Shown here: positions 42,401-50,483 of the stretch, piece by piece
Layout: each line of letters opens with the position of its first letter
How positions within the stretch are numbered: position 1 is the first letter of the stretch
From: Winogradskya consettensis
GTDB lineage: Bacteria > Actinomycetota > Actinomycetes > Mycobacteriales > Micromonosporaceae
DNA: 64,000 bases
Direction: 5' to 3'
NCBI RefSeq assembly: GCF_018332715.1
Contig: NZ_BOQP01000004.1
Coordinates: forward strand, 1 to 64,000
The notes under the pieces: model-generated
Seen by the model: only the letters and a program-made list of their open reading frames with translations
The model's database searches: none
Told to the model about the DNA's origin: nothing
Program-made: the position numbers and the translations under genes

Positions 42401-44628
42401 CCCTCGCCGAGGTGGTCGAGCGGCTGCGGGTCCGGCGTGAACCGGGCCGTCCCCCGCTGGTGCAGGCGCTGTTCTCGTGGCAGCAGCCGCACGGCACCCA
42501 GGGCGCGGCCACGGCCGGCTTCCTGCTCGGCCATCGCGACGCCCGCCTCGACCTCGGCGGCCTCACCCTGGCGCCGGTGGTCCTGGAACCGGTCAGCGCC
42601 CAGGCCGACATCCAGCTCACCGTCGCGGAGGTGGACGGTGTCCTCGGCGGCATGCTTCAGTACGACGCCGACCTGTTCGACGCCGCGTCGGCCGAACGGT
42701 TCGCGGTGCAGCTGCGCACGCTGCTGACGGCCGCCGCCGACGCCCCGGAGACCCCGGTGGGCAGGCTCCCCCTGCTCACCCCGGAGCAGCGGACGGAGTT
42801 GCTGCTGCTGGGTAATGACACGGCGACGGAATACGACGTGGACCGGCACGCGCACCTGCGGGTCGCCGACCAGGCCGCCGCGACACCGGACGCACCCGCG
42901 GTCGTGTTCGACGACGGCGGGCCGGTGCGGACCATCACGTACGCGCAACTGGACCGATCCGCGAACCGGCTGGCCCACGACCTGATCAACCGCGGGGTAC
43001 GCCCCGGCGATCTCGTCGGGTTGCGCCTGCCCCGGTCCGTGGAGGCCGTCGTCGCGACGCTCGCCGTCCTCAAGGCGGGCGCGGCGTTCCTGCCGCTGGA
43101 CCCGGATCTGCCCGCGGCCCGGCTCGACTACATCGTTGCCGACGCGAACGCCGCGCTGGTGCTCACCATCGACGACGTCAGCCTCGACGAAAGCAAGAGC
43201 GGGCCCGCCGGCCCGCCGGAGGTGACCGTCAGCCCCGCTCACAGCGTGTACGTGCTCTACACCTCCGGCTCCACCGGGCGGCCCAAGGGCGTACGCATCC
43301 CGCACCGCGCCCTCACGAACTTCCTGGTCTCGATGCGGGCGTCGCTGGACCCCGCTCCCGGTGAGCGCTGGCTGGCCGTGAGCACGTTCTCGTTCGACAT
43401 CTCCGTCCTGGAGATCTTCATGCCGCTGATCACCGGCGGCGTCATGCACGTCGTGTCCCGGGCGATCGCGCAGAGCGGCTCGGAGCTGCGGGAACGGCTG
43501 GACACCGGCGCGTACGCGACGATGCAGGCCACCCCGGCGACCTGGCAGCTGCTGCTCGACCACGGCTGGACGAACCCGGCCGGCACGACGGTGATCAGCG
43601 GCGGCGAGGCGCTCCCCCCGGCGATGGCCCGACGCCTGCTGGAATACGGCGGGGCACTGTGGAACTGCTACGGCCCGACCGAGACGACCATCTACTCGAC
43701 CGGCACCCGGGTCACCGAGCTGCCCGAGCGTTACACACCGCTCGGCCCGCCGTTCACCAACACCACGGTGCACGTGCTCGACGAGAACCTCGAGCCGGTC
43801 CCGGTCGGGGTCGTCGGCGAGGTGCTCATCGGCGGGGACGGGCTCGCGGACGGCTACCACGGCCGGCCGGCGCTGACCGCTGACCGGTTCGTGCCCGACC
43901 CGTACTCCGACCGGCCCGGCGCCCGGCTCTACCACTCCGGTGACCTCGGGCAGCGCAGCGCGGACGGCGACATCGAGCTGCTCGGCCGGATCGACGACCA
44001 GGTGAAGGTCAACGGTTTCCGGATCGAGCTCGGCGAGATCGACGCGGAGCTCGGCCGGCATCCCCTGCTGAGCCGCGCGGTCACCACCGTGCACACGATC
44101 GCCGGCGCACCCGCGCTGGTCGCTCACGTGCAGGCCCGGCACCGGATGGCCAACGCAGCCTTCGACCGCGGCGCCGCGGAGCAGGAACTGCGCGACTCGT
44201 TGCGCAAGATCCTCCCCGCGTACATGGTGCCGGCCCGGTTCGTCTGGGTGACCGACTACCCGCTGAACGCGAACGACAAGGTGGAGCGGGCGGCGCTGCG
44301 GGCACCGGAGCTGGGGGCCACAGGCCAGGGCGAGGCTCCGCGTACGCCCACCGAGCACCAGGTCGCCGCGATCCTCAGTGATCTCCTCGGCCTGCCCGAG
44401 CTGGGCCGCGACGACAACCTGTTCGACCTGGGCGCGCATTCGCTGATGCTGTCCCGCTTCCAGGCCCGGGTCAGCGAGACGTTCGGGACGCGGATCGCGC
44501 TCGGCGCCGTCTTCGAGGGACCGACGGTGGCCGCGCTGGCCACCCTGATCGACGGCTCCACCACCCCGGCGGCGGCCCCGGCTCCCCTCATCACCCGGAT
44601 CGACCGCAGTCAGTACGCGCGCCGATGA
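39484..44628 (+). CDS. FAAL-T-C-A-T hybrid, fatty-acyl AMP ligase plus NRPS module
   Basis: This protein of about 1714 residues starts with a fatty-acyl-AMP ligase (about 1-570, with FLQYTSGSTATPRGV and WLPVYHDMGLIG, the FAAL-type motifs). It has a carrier domain (about 575-640, LGDLGLDSLDLL), a condensation domain (about 655-1090, HHLVSDM), an adenylation domain (about 1110-1620) and a carrier domain with LFDLGAHSLML. It should activate a fatty acid, load it on the first carrier and couple it to an amino acid. The pocket code by eye is D-I-L-Q-I-G-C-I-Y-K, somewhat like glycine codes but not a confident match. Its ATG shares one base with the previous stop. The FAAL suggests a lipopeptide or an N-acylated precursor. 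Confidence 0.88.
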   Translation: MNWREVLSTAAQQQPGKRAFSFHTERPGEAVTLDYAALDRRARAIGTELLRQGLRGRTALLLFPAGLDYVATFFGCLYAGVIAVPAYPPTRHPRSVERLFAILQDCGAEVALTTAALKDRMTGRLAGVPAADALRVCSTDNVPDSSADDFREPALRGDDIAFLQYTSGSTATPRGVVLSHDNLLANTAMIQRVFNLRPDMRGVSWLPVYHDMGLIGSVLTTVHRGGSMSLMAPATFAQDPYRWLDVVSRERATVTGGPNFAYDLAVERITDEQLRTLDLSSWEVAYNGAEPVRARSLAAFADRFAATGFRPSAFLPCYGLAEASLMVTAGPTGAGIVTTPAPAGSGATGELVGSGELPDEQTLRIVDPETAELSEPGEVGEIWVNGPSVARGYWKRADAVSDTFGATLAGDDSTRFLRTGDLGFVREGQLFVTGRRKDLIVVRGRNHYPQDIEQTVETVSPMLKGNGGAAFSVEQDDEERLVIVHELVRGHEDEDLVALAEQIRQTVAQRHEVRPAAVVLIRASTLPRTSSGKVARHACRRDYLDGTLTVVGGRAAAKTVAADGNDVAGLLRTAVAKLLGDEPADVPLDRPLGDLGLDSLDLLRLRHSVQTELHVDLDEDDADLTITALTESIGKRPRSTAGQPDDEATGDQPPSAGQRAMWFMAELAPHSTAYHISVAAAVTGELDAGALHRALGRVVERHAALRTTFPAVAGEPVQRIHPTLPPQFATHDATGWTGAELTARMNEAAHRPFDLTTGPLIRAELFATGPGEHHLVLVMHHLVSDMWSMQLVLSELDTGYRDELTGRPAAAMPVPPGFATLDRRLTEDLGAAGTERLWDFWRAELDGAPTDLELRTDRPSGSYREYRGGAHRFHLDAGTSERLRTLAREYGTTPYVVLLSAYQIFLSRHSGKRDLLIGSPTHGRGRAETAGTVGLFVNTVALRGRIDARESFAAMVRRNAGLVSRALDHAALPLAEVVERLRVRREPGRPPLVQALFSWQQPHGTQGAATAGFLLGHRDARLDLGGLTLAPVVLEPVSAQADIQLTVAEVDGVLGGMLQYDADLFDAASAERFAVQLRTLLTAAADAPETPVGRLPLLTPEQRTELLLLGNDTATEYDVDRHAHLRVADQAAATPDAPAVVFDDGGPVRTITYAQLDRSANRLAHDLINRGVRPGDLVGLRLPRSVEAVVATLAVLKAGAAFLPLDPDLPAARLDYIVADANAALVLTIDDVSLDESKSGPAGPPEVTVSPAHSVYVLYTSGSTGRPKGVRIPHRALTNFLVSMRASLDPAPGERWLAVSTFSFDISVLEIFMPLITGGVMHVVSRAIAQSGSELRERLDTGAYATMQATPATWQLLLDHGWTNPAGTTVISGGEALPPAMARRLLEYGGALWNCYGPTETTIYSTGTRVTELPERYTPLGPPFTNTTVHVLDENLEPVPVGVVGEVLIGGDGLADGYHGRPALTADRFVPDPYSDRPGARLYHSGDLGQRSADGDIELLGRIDDQVKVNGFRIELGEIDAELGRHPLLSRAVTTVHTIAGAPALVAHVQARHRMANAAFDRGAAEQELRDSLRKILPAYMVPARFVWVTDYPLNANDKVERAALRAPELGATGQGEAPRTPTEHQVAAILSDLLGLPELGRDDNLFDLGAHSLMLSRFQARVSETFGTRIALGAVFEGPTVAALATLIDGSTTPAAAPAPLITRIDRSQYARR

Positions 44629-44648
44629 CCGCGCACGGAGGAGAAGTG

Positions 44649-47600
44649 ATGGAGGAATTGTTCCCGGTCACCAGCTCGCAGGAACGGCTGGTGGTCATCG
44701 AGCGGTTGTTCCCGGGCAGCGCCGCGTACCACCTGCCGTTCGCCCTGCGCCTGCGTGGCCGGCTCGACACCGGCGCCCTGATCGCGGCGGTGCACGAAGT
44801 CGTCCGGCGGCACGAGTCGCTGCGCACGGTGATCCGTACCGTCCGCGGTGAGGTCCTGCAGTCCGTCCTGGACGACCACCGGATCGACGTGCCGGTGCGC
44901 GACATCCGTGGCCTGGAGGAGGCCGCGGTGCTGCGCGACGGCGCCCGCGAACCGTTCGACCTCGGAGCCGGGCTGCTGCGGGCGAGCCTGCTGCGCACCG
45001 GCGACGACGAGTACGTGCTGGCCGTGACCATCCACCACCTGGTGGCCGACATGTGGTCGTGCGGGATCTTCGTGGGCGAGCTCGCCGAGGCCTACCGGGC
45101 GCTGACGTCCGGCGAGCGGCCCCGCCTGCCCGAGCTGCCCCTGCAGTACGTCGACTACACCGTGTGGCAGCGTGACCGGCTGACCCCGGAGGTCCTCGAC
45201 CGGGAGACGGCGTACTGGCGGGAGCGGATGACGGGCGCTCCCCCGCTGCTGGAGTTGCCGGCCGACCGGCCCCGCCCGGCGACGCAGACGTTCCGCGGCT
45301 CGACCGTGCCGATCGTTCTGACGCCGGAGGTGTCACGGCGGGTCACCGAGCTCAGCCGGCTGCTCGGGGCCACCCCGTTCATGACCCTGCTGGCCGCGTT
45401 CCAAGCGGTGCTCGGCCGGTGGAGCGGCGGCGACGACATCGTGGTCTCCAGCGGGCCGGCCTCGCGTACGCCGCAGGTGGAGAACCTGATCGGCTACTTC
45501 GCGAGCCTGGTGCTGCTGCGCACCTCGCTGGCCGGCGACCCCACCTTCGCCGAGCTGGTGGGCCGGGTACGCCACACCGTGCTGGACGTCTTCGAGCACC
45601 AGGACCTGCCGTTCGAGCGGCTGGTCGAGGAGCTGGCCCCGCAGCGCGACCTCAGCCACAACCCGCTGACCCAGGTCATGTTCCTGGTGCAGAACGCGCC
45701 GATGCCGGTCCCCGCGCTCGACGGGCTCGAGGTCTCCACGGTGCCGGTCGACCGGGGCGCGGCCCAGGTCGACGTCAGCATGCAGCTGTGGGAGGCCCCG
45801 GACCGCTTCGAGGGCCACATCGAGTACAGCACCGACCTGTTCGACGCCGCCACGATCGAGCGCCTGATCGACGGGTTCGGGACCCTGCTGGCCGCGGCCA
45901 CGGGCGACCCCGGCACCCGGCTCTCCGAACTGCCGGTGCTCAGCGACGACCAGCTCCGTACGGCGGTCGAGGTGTGGAACCGGACCGGGGCACCGGTTGT
46001 CGAGGAGACGTTCCCCGTGCTCTTCCGCCGGCAGACGCGGGCCACCCCGGGCGCGGTCGCCGTGGTGCACCCGGGTGGCGAGCTCACCTACGCGGAGCTG
46101 GCGGACGCGGTGGACGCGCTGTCGCGGCGGCTGCGCGCGGGCGGCGCCGGGCCGGGAACGGTCGTCGGCAGCTGCCTGGCCCCGTCGGCGGAGCGGCTGG
46201 TGTCGTTCCTCGCCGTCATGGACGCCGGGGCGGCGTACCTGCCGCTGGACCCGGACTTCCCCGCCGACCGGCTGGCGTTCATGCTCGACGACGCCGCACC
46301 GGTCCTGGTCGTCGCGCAGCCGGGCACCGAGCTGCCCGGCGGTGTGACAGTGCTGCCGCCGGCCGGGCCCGACGTCGCCGACCCCGGCAGGTCCCGGGAA
46401 CTCACCTCGACGGACCTGGCCTATCTGATGTTCACCTCCGGGTCGACCGGGCGCCCCAAGGGCATCTCGATCACGCACCGGGGCGCGGTGAACAACGTGC
46501 TCGACACCAACCGGCGGGCGGGTTTCGAGCCGGGCGACCGGGTGCTGTCCGCGTCGGCGGTGACGTTCGACATGTCGGTCTACGAGATGCTCGGCCCGCT
46601 GGTCGCCGGTGGCGCCGTGGTGGTGCCCGACGCCGCTCGGGCCAAGGACCCGCGGCACTGGGCCGAGCTGATCCGGGCGCACCGGGTCACCGTCTGGAAC
46701 TCGGCGCCCTCGCTGCTCGAGGCGCTCGTCGAGCACGCCCCGCCGGGCGCGCTCGCCGGGCTGCGGGTGGCGATGGTGGGCGGTGACTGGGTGTCCGTGA
46801 CGCTGCCCGAGCGGGCCCGCGTGCACACGCCCGGCCTGCGGTTCCTCGTCAACAGCGGGGTGACCGAGGTGTCCATCCAGTCGGTCAGCTACGAGGTGGG
46901 TGACGTGGACCCCGGGTGGGCGAGCATCCCGTACGGGCGCCCGATGGACAACCAAACGGTCCTGATCCTGGACCCGCTGGGCCGGGTCGTGCCACCCGGC
47001 GTGGTCGGTGAGATCCACTTCGGTGGCATCGGCCTCGCGTGGGGCTATCACCGCCGGCCCGGCCTGACCGCGGCGAGCTTCGTGCCGCACCCGTTCGCGG
47101 GGATCACCCCCGGTGTCCCGCCCGGCGACCGGCTCTACCGCACGGGCGACCTCGGCCGCTGCGGGCCGGACGGGCTGATCGAGATCCTCGGCCGGGCCGA
47201 CAACCAGGTCAAGGTCCGCGGGTTCCGGATCGAGCTCGGCGAGGTCGAGACCGCCCTGCGCGCCTGCCCGGGCGTGGCCGAGGGCGTGGTGACCGTCCAC
47301 CGCGACGGGACCGATCAGCATCTGGCGGCGTACGTCGTGGCCGCCGGGGACGCACCGACCGTGACCGAACTGCGGACGCAGCTCAAGCGGACGCTCCCGG
47401 AATACATGATCCCCGCCAGCTTCACCCTGCTGCCCGCGCTGCCGCTGTCAGCGGCGGGCAAGGTGGACCGCAGGGCGCTGCCGGCGCCGGGCGCGAAGAA
47501 CCGGGAGGCCGCGGCGGCCGAGTTCGTGGCGCCGCGTGACCCGGTCGAATCCGCGCTGGCCGATCTCTGGTCCGAGGTGCTCAAGGTGGACCGGGTCGGC

Positions 47601-47852
47601 GTGCACGACGACTTCTTCGAGCTCGGCGGCTACTCGCTGGCCGCGACCCGGATCGCCGCGCTGGTCGGTGAGGTGTTCGGGGTGGACATCCCGCTGCGCG
47701 CGGTGTTCGACGCTCCGACGGTGGCCGCGCAGACGCAGGTGCTGCGCGAACAGGGTCGCGCGCAGGGCGTCGACCTCCACGAGGTGCTGACGCTGCTGGC
47801 CGAGCTGGACGAGCTCACCGACGACGAGGTGGTCGCCCAGCTCGCCGGCTGA
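44649..47852 (+). CDS. NRPS module C-A-T with a cysteine-branch-like A domain
   Basis: This 1067-residue protein has a condensation domain (about 5-430, IHHLVADMWS), an adenylation domain (about 450-965, MFTSGSTGRPKGI, AAGKVDRRAL) and a carrier domain (FFELGGYSLAAT). The pocket code read by eye is D-M-Y-N-M-G-N-I-Q-K. The DxYN start and the unusual VNSGVTEVS segment resemble the clade that includes cysteine-type A domains. The C domain has the standard HHxxxD and not the cyclisation motif, so thiazoline formation is unlikely. The substrate stays open. The ATG at 44649 has GGAGGAG upstream; an ATG at 44625 overlapping the previous stop is possible. No thioesterase follows. Confidence 0.88.
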   Translation: MEELFPVTSSQERLVVIERLFPGSAAYHLPFALRLRGRLDTGALIAAVHEVVRRHESLRTVIRTVRGEVLQSVLDDHRIDVPVRDIRGLEEAAVLRDGAREPFDLGAGLLRASLLRTGDDEYVLAVTIHHLVADMWSCGIFVGELAEAYRALTSGERPRLPELPLQYVDYTVWQRDRLTPEVLDRETAYWRERMTGAPPLLELPADRPRPATQTFRGSTVPIVLTPEVSRRVTELSRLLGATPFMTLLAAFQAVLGRWSGGDDIVVSSGPASRTPQVENLIGYFASLVLLRTSLAGDPTFAELVGRVRHTVLDVFEHQDLPFERLVEELAPQRDLSHNPLTQVMFLVQNAPMPVPALDGLEVSTVPVDRGAAQVDVSMQLWEAPDRFEGHIEYSTDLFDAATIERLIDGFGTLLAAATGDPGTRLSELPVLSDDQLRTAVEVWNRTGAPVVEETFPVLFRRQTRATPGAVAVVHPGGELTYAELADAVDALSRRLRAGGAGPGTVVGSCLAPSAERLVSFLAVMDAGAAYLPLDPDFPADRLAFMLDDAAPVLVVAQPGTELPGGVTVLPPAGPDVADPGRSRELTSTDLAYLMFTSGSTGRPKGISITHRGAVNNVLDTNRRAGFEPGDRVLSASAVTFDMSVYEMLGPLVAGGAVVVPDAARAKDPRHWAELIRAHRVTVWNSAPSLLEALVEHAPPGALAGLRVAMVGGDWVSVTLPERARVHTPGLRFLVNSGVTEVSIQSVSYEVGDVDPGWASIPYGRPMDNQTVLILDPLGRVVPPGVVGEIHFGGIGLAWGYHRRPGLTAASFVPHPFAGITPGVPPGDRLYRTGDLGRCGPDGLIEILGRADNQVKVRGFRIELGEVETALRACPGVAEGVVTVHRDGTDQHLAAYVVAAGDAPTVTELRTQLKRTLPEYMIPASFTLLPALPLSAAGKVDRRALPAPGAKNREAAAAEFVAPRDPVESALADLWSEVLKVDRVGVHDDFFELGGYSLAATRIAALVGEVFGVDIPLRAVFDAPTVAAQTQVLREQGRAQGVDLHEVLTLLAELDELTDDEVVAQLAG

Positions 47853-47866
47853 CCACGACCGGGAAT

Positions 47867-47894
47867 GCCGGGATCTCCTGCGGGAGGTCCCGGC
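47867..47894. terminator. Hairpin after the last rightward NRPS gene
   Basis: GCCGGGATCTCC and GGAGGTCCCGGC pair with one wobble, 15 bases after the stop. Confidence 0.65.
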
Positions 47895-47921
47895 ATCGCT
47901 GTGTGTGTACCGGACATACGA

Positions 47922-47953
47922 CGATGGGCCGCTCGATATCGAGCGGCCCATCG
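47922..47953. terminator. Perfect palindrome, bidirectional terminator
   Basis: CGATGGGCCGCTCGAT and ATCGAGCGGCCCATCG are exact 16-base halves, between the convergent NRPS gene and M20 peptidase gene ends. Confidence 0.85.
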
Positions 47954-47974
47954 CTGTGGGGGAAGGGTGGAACG

Positions 47975-49351
47975 TCAGCAGCCGGTGAACCCGGTGCCCG
48001 GGGCCTTCGCGGCCCGCGGCCCGGTCCCCGCCGGGAAGGTGCGCAGCAGCTCCGTCAGGCACTCGGTGCCGAAGTGCAGCGACTCGACGGGGATCCGCTC
48101 GTCGGCGCAGTGCAGCAGCCGGCGGTACCCGCTGCCCGCCGGCACCTTCATCGGCAGCCAGCCGTAGCAGCGGATGCCGAGCTGGGCGAACAGCCGGGCG
48201 TCCGTCGAGGCGGGGCTGACCATCGGCACCGGGACGGCGTCGGGGTCGGCCTTGAGCAGGATGGCCGCCATCGTGTCGTAGAACGCGCCGAACTCGGGCT
48301 CGGCGATCGTGGCGGGGTCGACGCGGGCGCCCTCGAGCAGCAGCTCGATGACGGGCTCCGGGCCGATCAGCTCGCGGATCTCGGCGACGAAGTCGTCGAC
48401 CGTGAAGCCGCCCGGCAGGATCCGGCCGTCGAGGTCGACGGTGACCTCGGCGGGGATCACGTTGATCTTCTCGGTGGTCCGCACGATCGTCGGGTTCACC
48501 GTGTGCCGCAGCAGCGAGTCCAGGTAGAGACCCTCCTCGAGCGGCAGCGCGGTGGGGATGACGTCGTACGCGCGGCCGACCCGCATCCGGGACAGGTCCT
48601 GCGCCAGCGGTTCGGGCAGGGCAGCCGCCAGCGCGGTGAGCATCCGGTCCACGGCCGGCGTCAGGTGCCGGGGCAGGCGTACCTCGGTGAGCGCGGTGAG
48701 CAGCCGGGCGAGCTGGGCGATCGGGGTGCCGGGCGGGCTGAGCCGCGAGCCGTGGCCACCGGGCCCGCGCAGGGTCACGCGCAGCCAGCCGGCCCGCTTC
48801 TCCCCCACGACGATCGGGTGCATGCGGACGCCGCCGAGCTCCATCCCGGCCCCGCCCTCCTCACCGATCGCGTAACGGACCCCCTCGAACAGCTCGGGGT
48901 GCTCACGGACCAGGTATCCGGCGCCCGCCTTGCTGCCGTCCTCCTCGTCGGCGACGACGGCGAGGATCACGTCACCGGCCGGCCGCTCCCCGGCCGCGTG
49001 CAGACCGAGCAGGGCGGCCAGCATCATCGCCAGGCCGCCCTTCATGTCGATGGCACCGCGGCCCCAGAGGTGACCGTCGACGATCCGGCCCTCGAACGGC
49101 GGATGCGTCCATTGCTGACCCGTGACGGGTACGACGTCGCTGTGCGCGTGCAGCAGCAACGGCGGTGCCTCGCCCCGGCCGGGGAAACGCGCTACCAGGT
49201 TGGGGCGGTTCGGGTCGGAGCCCAACAGCCGGCTCTCCACCCCCGCGGCGGCGAGCAGGTCACGCACGTACTCGACGCAGGCCTTCTCGTTGCCGGGCGG
49301 GTTGGTGGTGTCGAACCTGATCAGGTCCTGGGCCAGGGCCACCGGGTCCAT
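47975..49351 (-). CDS. M20 family metallopeptidase (ArgE/DapE/ACY1 type)
   Basis: This 458-residue amidohydrolase carries the two-zinc set: HAHSDVVP with its His and Asp, GRGAIDMKGG with the bridging Asp, ADEEDGSKA with the catalytic Glu pair, and a late His in LLHCADERI. It removes acyl or aminoacyl groups from amino compounds. It closes the leftward unit containing the ACADs, NRPS and LysZ/LysY/LysW genes. It could act as a second releasing enzyme, a deacylase of the FAAL-derived acyl group, or a housekeeping enzyme. The LysK-like hydrolase at 63812 is the better candidate for release from the carrier. GGACGGCC-type pairing upstream gives only fair RBS evidence. Confidence 0.85.
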   Translation of the reverse strand: MDPVALAQDLIRFDTTNPPGNEKACVEYVRDLLAAAGVESRLLGSDPNRPNLVARFPGRGEAPPLLLHAHSDVVPVTGQQWTHPPFEGRIVDGHLWGRGAIDMKGGLAMMLAALLGLHAAGERPAGDVILAVVADEEDGSKAGAGYLVREHPELFEGVRYAIGEEGGAGMELGGVRMHPIVVGEKRAGWLRVTLRGPGGHGSRLSPPGTPIAQLARLLTALTEVRLPRHLTPAVDRMLTALAAALPEPLAQDLSRMRVGRAYDVIPTALPLEEGLYLDSLLRHTVNPTIVRTTEKINVIPAEVTVDLDGRILPGGFTVDDFVAEIRELIGPEPVIELLLEGARVDPATIAEPEFGAFYDTMAAILLKADPDAVPVPMVSPASTDARLFAQLGIRCYGWLPMKVPAGSGYRRLLHCADERIPVESLHFGTECLTELLRTFPAGTGPRAAKAPGTGFTGC

Positions 49352-49373
49352 GCAGGGCCGTCCTCTCTGGGGA

Positions 49374-50483
49374 TCATCGTGGGGGAATGCGGGAGTGGGC
49401 GAGCAGGCGGCCGGCCTCGCGGCGCAGCGACGGGGTGCGGCCGAGCCAGGCGGCGTCGACCACGGCTCGGCGATAGAACAGCTGCGCGTCGCCGGCCTCG
49501 GTCATGCCGTGGGCGCCGTGCACGTGGACGCACTCGGCCGCGGCCTCCTGGGCCAGCACCCCCGCGAGCAGCAGGACCTGGGCGCCCGTGAGCCGGACGT
49601 CGGCACCCTCGTCCGCGGCGAGCGCGCCGGCGCGGACCGAGCTCAGCACCGCCGCCGTGCGGGCGGCCAGCGCGGCGAACCGGTAGGCGAGCGCCTGCAT
49701 CCGGGCGAGTGGCTGCCCGAACGCGGTGCGCTCCCGCAGTCGCTGGGCGGCGACCTCGATCGCGCCGCGGGCGGAGCCGGCGAGGTAGGCGGCGTGCCGG
49801 AGCCGGGCCCTGGCGAGCGCGGCAGCGTACTGATCGGTGATGTCGTGGACGGCGCCGACGACCTCGCCGTGCGTGACGGTGACCGTGTAGAGGTCACCGC
49901 GCGCGATGTCATCGTGGCGTCGCAGCGTGACGCCGGGGCCGGTGGCGGGAACTACGGCCAGTAGCGTCCGGCCCCCGTCCGTGCCGACGAGCAGCAGGTG
50001 GCCGGCGTCCGGGGCGAACGCGACGACGCTGCGGATGGCGTCGACGGTGCCGTGCTCGTGGCGGTGTAGCGGGCCCGGTTCGGTGGGTTCGTCCCCGGGC
50101 CGCTCGCGCATGGCGACCGCCAGGGCGGTGGCGCCTCCGGCGAGGTCGCGCAGGATCGGGGCGTACGCGGGATCACCGGTCGCCGTGAGCAACTCGGCGG
50201 CGAACCACGAGTCGGTGAGCGGGCTCTGGTACAGCGCCCACCCGGCGAGCTCGGCCAGGTCGACGAGGTCCCGCTGGCGCTGGTCGCCGAACGCGCCCAG
50301 GTCGGCGAGCGCGGCCCACACCCCCTCGCGGGTAGCCGCGTCGTCGGGGTGCAGCACCGCCCTGGCGCCGGCGCCCTTGTCGCGGGCACCGAGACGGCGC
50401 AGCATCGGCGCGAGATCGGCGCAGAAGAGCTCGGCGCAGCGGTCGCGCAGGCCTGTTCCCGTGGCCGGGAAGGTGGTGGTCAC
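49374..50483 (-). CDS. Acyl-CoA dehydrogenase family, shorter subunit-like protein
   Basis: This 369-residue flavoprotein-like chain has the C-terminal four-helix part (LAGSARGAIEVAAQRLRERTAFGQPLARMQAL) and a late HVHGAHGMTEAGDAQLFYRRA typical of ACADs. The N-terminal part is poorly conserved and the catalytic Glu is not obvious. GTG 50483 overlaps the stop of the partner ACAD, so a heteromeric pair of two unequal ACADs is likely, as in steroid and some lipopeptide pathways. With the FAAL and carrier domain at 39484 this pair may introduce a double bond into a carrier-bound fatty acyl chain, as in ramoplanin/friulimicin-type clusters. Confidence 0.8.
   Translation of the reverse strand: MTTTFPATGTGLRDRCAELFCADLAPMLRRLGARDKGAGARAVLHPDDAATREGVWAALADLGAFGDQRQRDLVDLAELAGWALYQSPLTDSWFAAELLTATGDPAYAPILRDLAGGATALAVAMRERPGDEPTEPGPLHRHEHGTVDAIRSVVAFAPDAGHLLLVGTDGGRTLLAVVPATGPGVTLRRHDDIARGDLYTVTVTHGEVVGAVHDITDQYAAALARARLRHAAYLAGSARGAIEVAAQRLRERTAFGQPLARMQALAYRFAALAARTAAVLSSVRAGALAADEGADVRLTGAQVLLLAGVLAQEAAAECVHVHGAHGMTEAGDAQLFYRRAVVDAAWLGRTPSLRREAGRLLAHSRIPPR

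Noticed and set aside
39307..44439. Very long (1710-codon) antisense frame opposite the FAAL-NRPS gene
   Set aside because: Length alone is not evidence at this GC content. The sense strand carries all conserved motifs.
44649..47852. Heterocyclisation (thiazoline-forming) module
   Set aside because: The condensation domain carries HHLVADM rather than the DxxxxD motif of cyclisation domains.
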